Below, one piece after another: positions 63,693 through 64,000 of a stretch of DNA of 64,000 nucleotides (position 1 is the stretch's first letter; every line of letters begins with the position of its first letter). This DNA comes from Mahella australiensis 50-1 BON (GTDB lineage: Bacteria > Bacillota > Clostridia > Mahellales > Mahellaceae). The notes under the pieces were generated by a model. That model was not told the DNA's origin, ran no database searches, and saw only the letters and a program-made list of their open reading frames with translations. Made by a program: the position numbers and the translations under genes. Location of the stretch: NCBI RefSeq assembly GCF_000213255.1, contig NC_015520.1:1446001-1510000 (forward strand), read 5' to 3'.

Positions 63693-64000
63693 ATCGCGTT
63701 GCTCTCCTTCTTGCCGTTTTTATCAGGTATAAATACCGTACCTATGTCTTTGCCTTCTATGAGTTCATAAATATTATGCGGTTCATTGCCGTTGATTATA
63801 GCCATCGGTATGCCGTAACCGCCCGCTATCTTGGCGGCCATGATCTTGGTCCTCATGCCGCCCGTTCCCCTCTCAGTACCCTTATCGTCGGCTATGCTTT
63901 CTATATGGACGTCTATATCGTATACCTCCGGTATAAGCACCGCTCCGTCATGGCGGTGCGGATCGCAAGTATACAAGCCATCTATATCCGACAGCAATAT
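63686..64000 (-). CDS. proB: glutamate 5-kinase, C-terminal part (cut by the window end)
   Basis: At least 104 codons of ProB continue past the window edge; the frame is open to base 64000. LLSDIDGLYTCDPHRHDGAVLIPEV and GTGGMRTKIMAAKIAGGYGIPMAI are diagnostic of the kinase domain. It ends soon after GTVFIP without a PUA domain, so it is a short ProB. It phosphorylates glutamate, feeding ProA; the pair is translationally coupled. Confidence 0.93.
   Translation of the reverse strand: MLLSDIDGLYTCDPHRHDGAVLIPEVYDIDVHIESIADDKGTERGTGGMRTKIMAAKIAGGYGIPMAIINGNEPHNIYELIEGKDIGTVFIPDKNGKKESNAIC

Overview
The window looks like chromosomal DNA from an anaerobic, endospore-forming member of the Clostridia, probably of the Thermoanaerobacter/Mahella type. 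The evidence is a gerA-gerB-gerC spore germination set, a SpoVK-like ATPase, a trimeric NADH-linked [FeFe] hydrogenase with Rex, an S-box (SAM-I) riboswitch, PyrR attenuation of a pyr operon, AGGAGG-type ribosome binding sites and heavy ATA (Ile) codon use. The genus is a guess. About 55 genes are supported, plus one tRNA-Leu.

Layout. 1-3.9 kb is an accessory region: two near-identical gene ends with terminators (Rpn-type nuclease remnants), an AAA-ATPase/PD-(D/E)XK protein, a broken IS21 transposase and a pRiA4b ORF-3-type gene. 4.0-8.4 kb is a sugar or polyol catabolic cluster (TIM-barrel isomerase, 2-hydroxyacid dehydrogenase, class II aldolase, FGGY kinase). 8.4-16.3 kb (minus strand) is the most interesting part: a hydrogenase operon hydC-hydB-hydA-rex-SDR preceded by a gene that fuses an [FeFe]-hydrogenase-like sensor to a sigma-54 activator. 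An exact -24/-12 promoter lies before hydC, with two matching dyads upstream of it. 16.4-18.1 kb is a complete ISNCY/IS1202-type insertion sequence with 16-bp target duplications. It sits directly against the promoter of the S-box-controlled methionine genes metY-metX-(met gamma-lyase family) at 18.1-22.2 kb.

22.3-38.9 kb carries a YHS mini-protein, spoVK and a small GTPase, a lipoprotein, the divergent lexA / yneA-like SOS pair, a tyrosine recombinase, rnhA, proC, pyk, cobO, the ger operon, a geranylgeranyl-reductase-type flavoprotein with a ferritin-like partner, DUF1015 and a Rad52/ERF-like gene. 38.9-47.9 kb carries a MerR/coiled-coil protein, a large foldback, a beta-CASP nuclease, tRNA-Leu(CAG), a tandem HD/HD-GYP protein, two amidohydrolases and an NMT1/SsuA-type ABC importer.

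48-59.2 kb holds a class II aldolase with a microcompartment-type tail, a DeoR regulator and a pyrimidine operon pyrR-B-C-F-carB-K-D-E. That operon has a PyrR leader attenuator and lacks carA. The right end has a ferritin/VIT1 fusion, a GNAT acetyltransferase, a MATE exporter, proA and a truncated proB.

How the parts fit. Fermentative NADH could be reoxidised by the HydABC hydrogenase under double control: Rex for the NADH/NAD ratio, and the hydrogenase-like sigma-54 protein for H2 or redox state. The methionine and pyrimidine operons are each governed by their own RNA leader. LexA controls its divergent division inhibitor. Functions are assigned by motif reading only; no database search was run.
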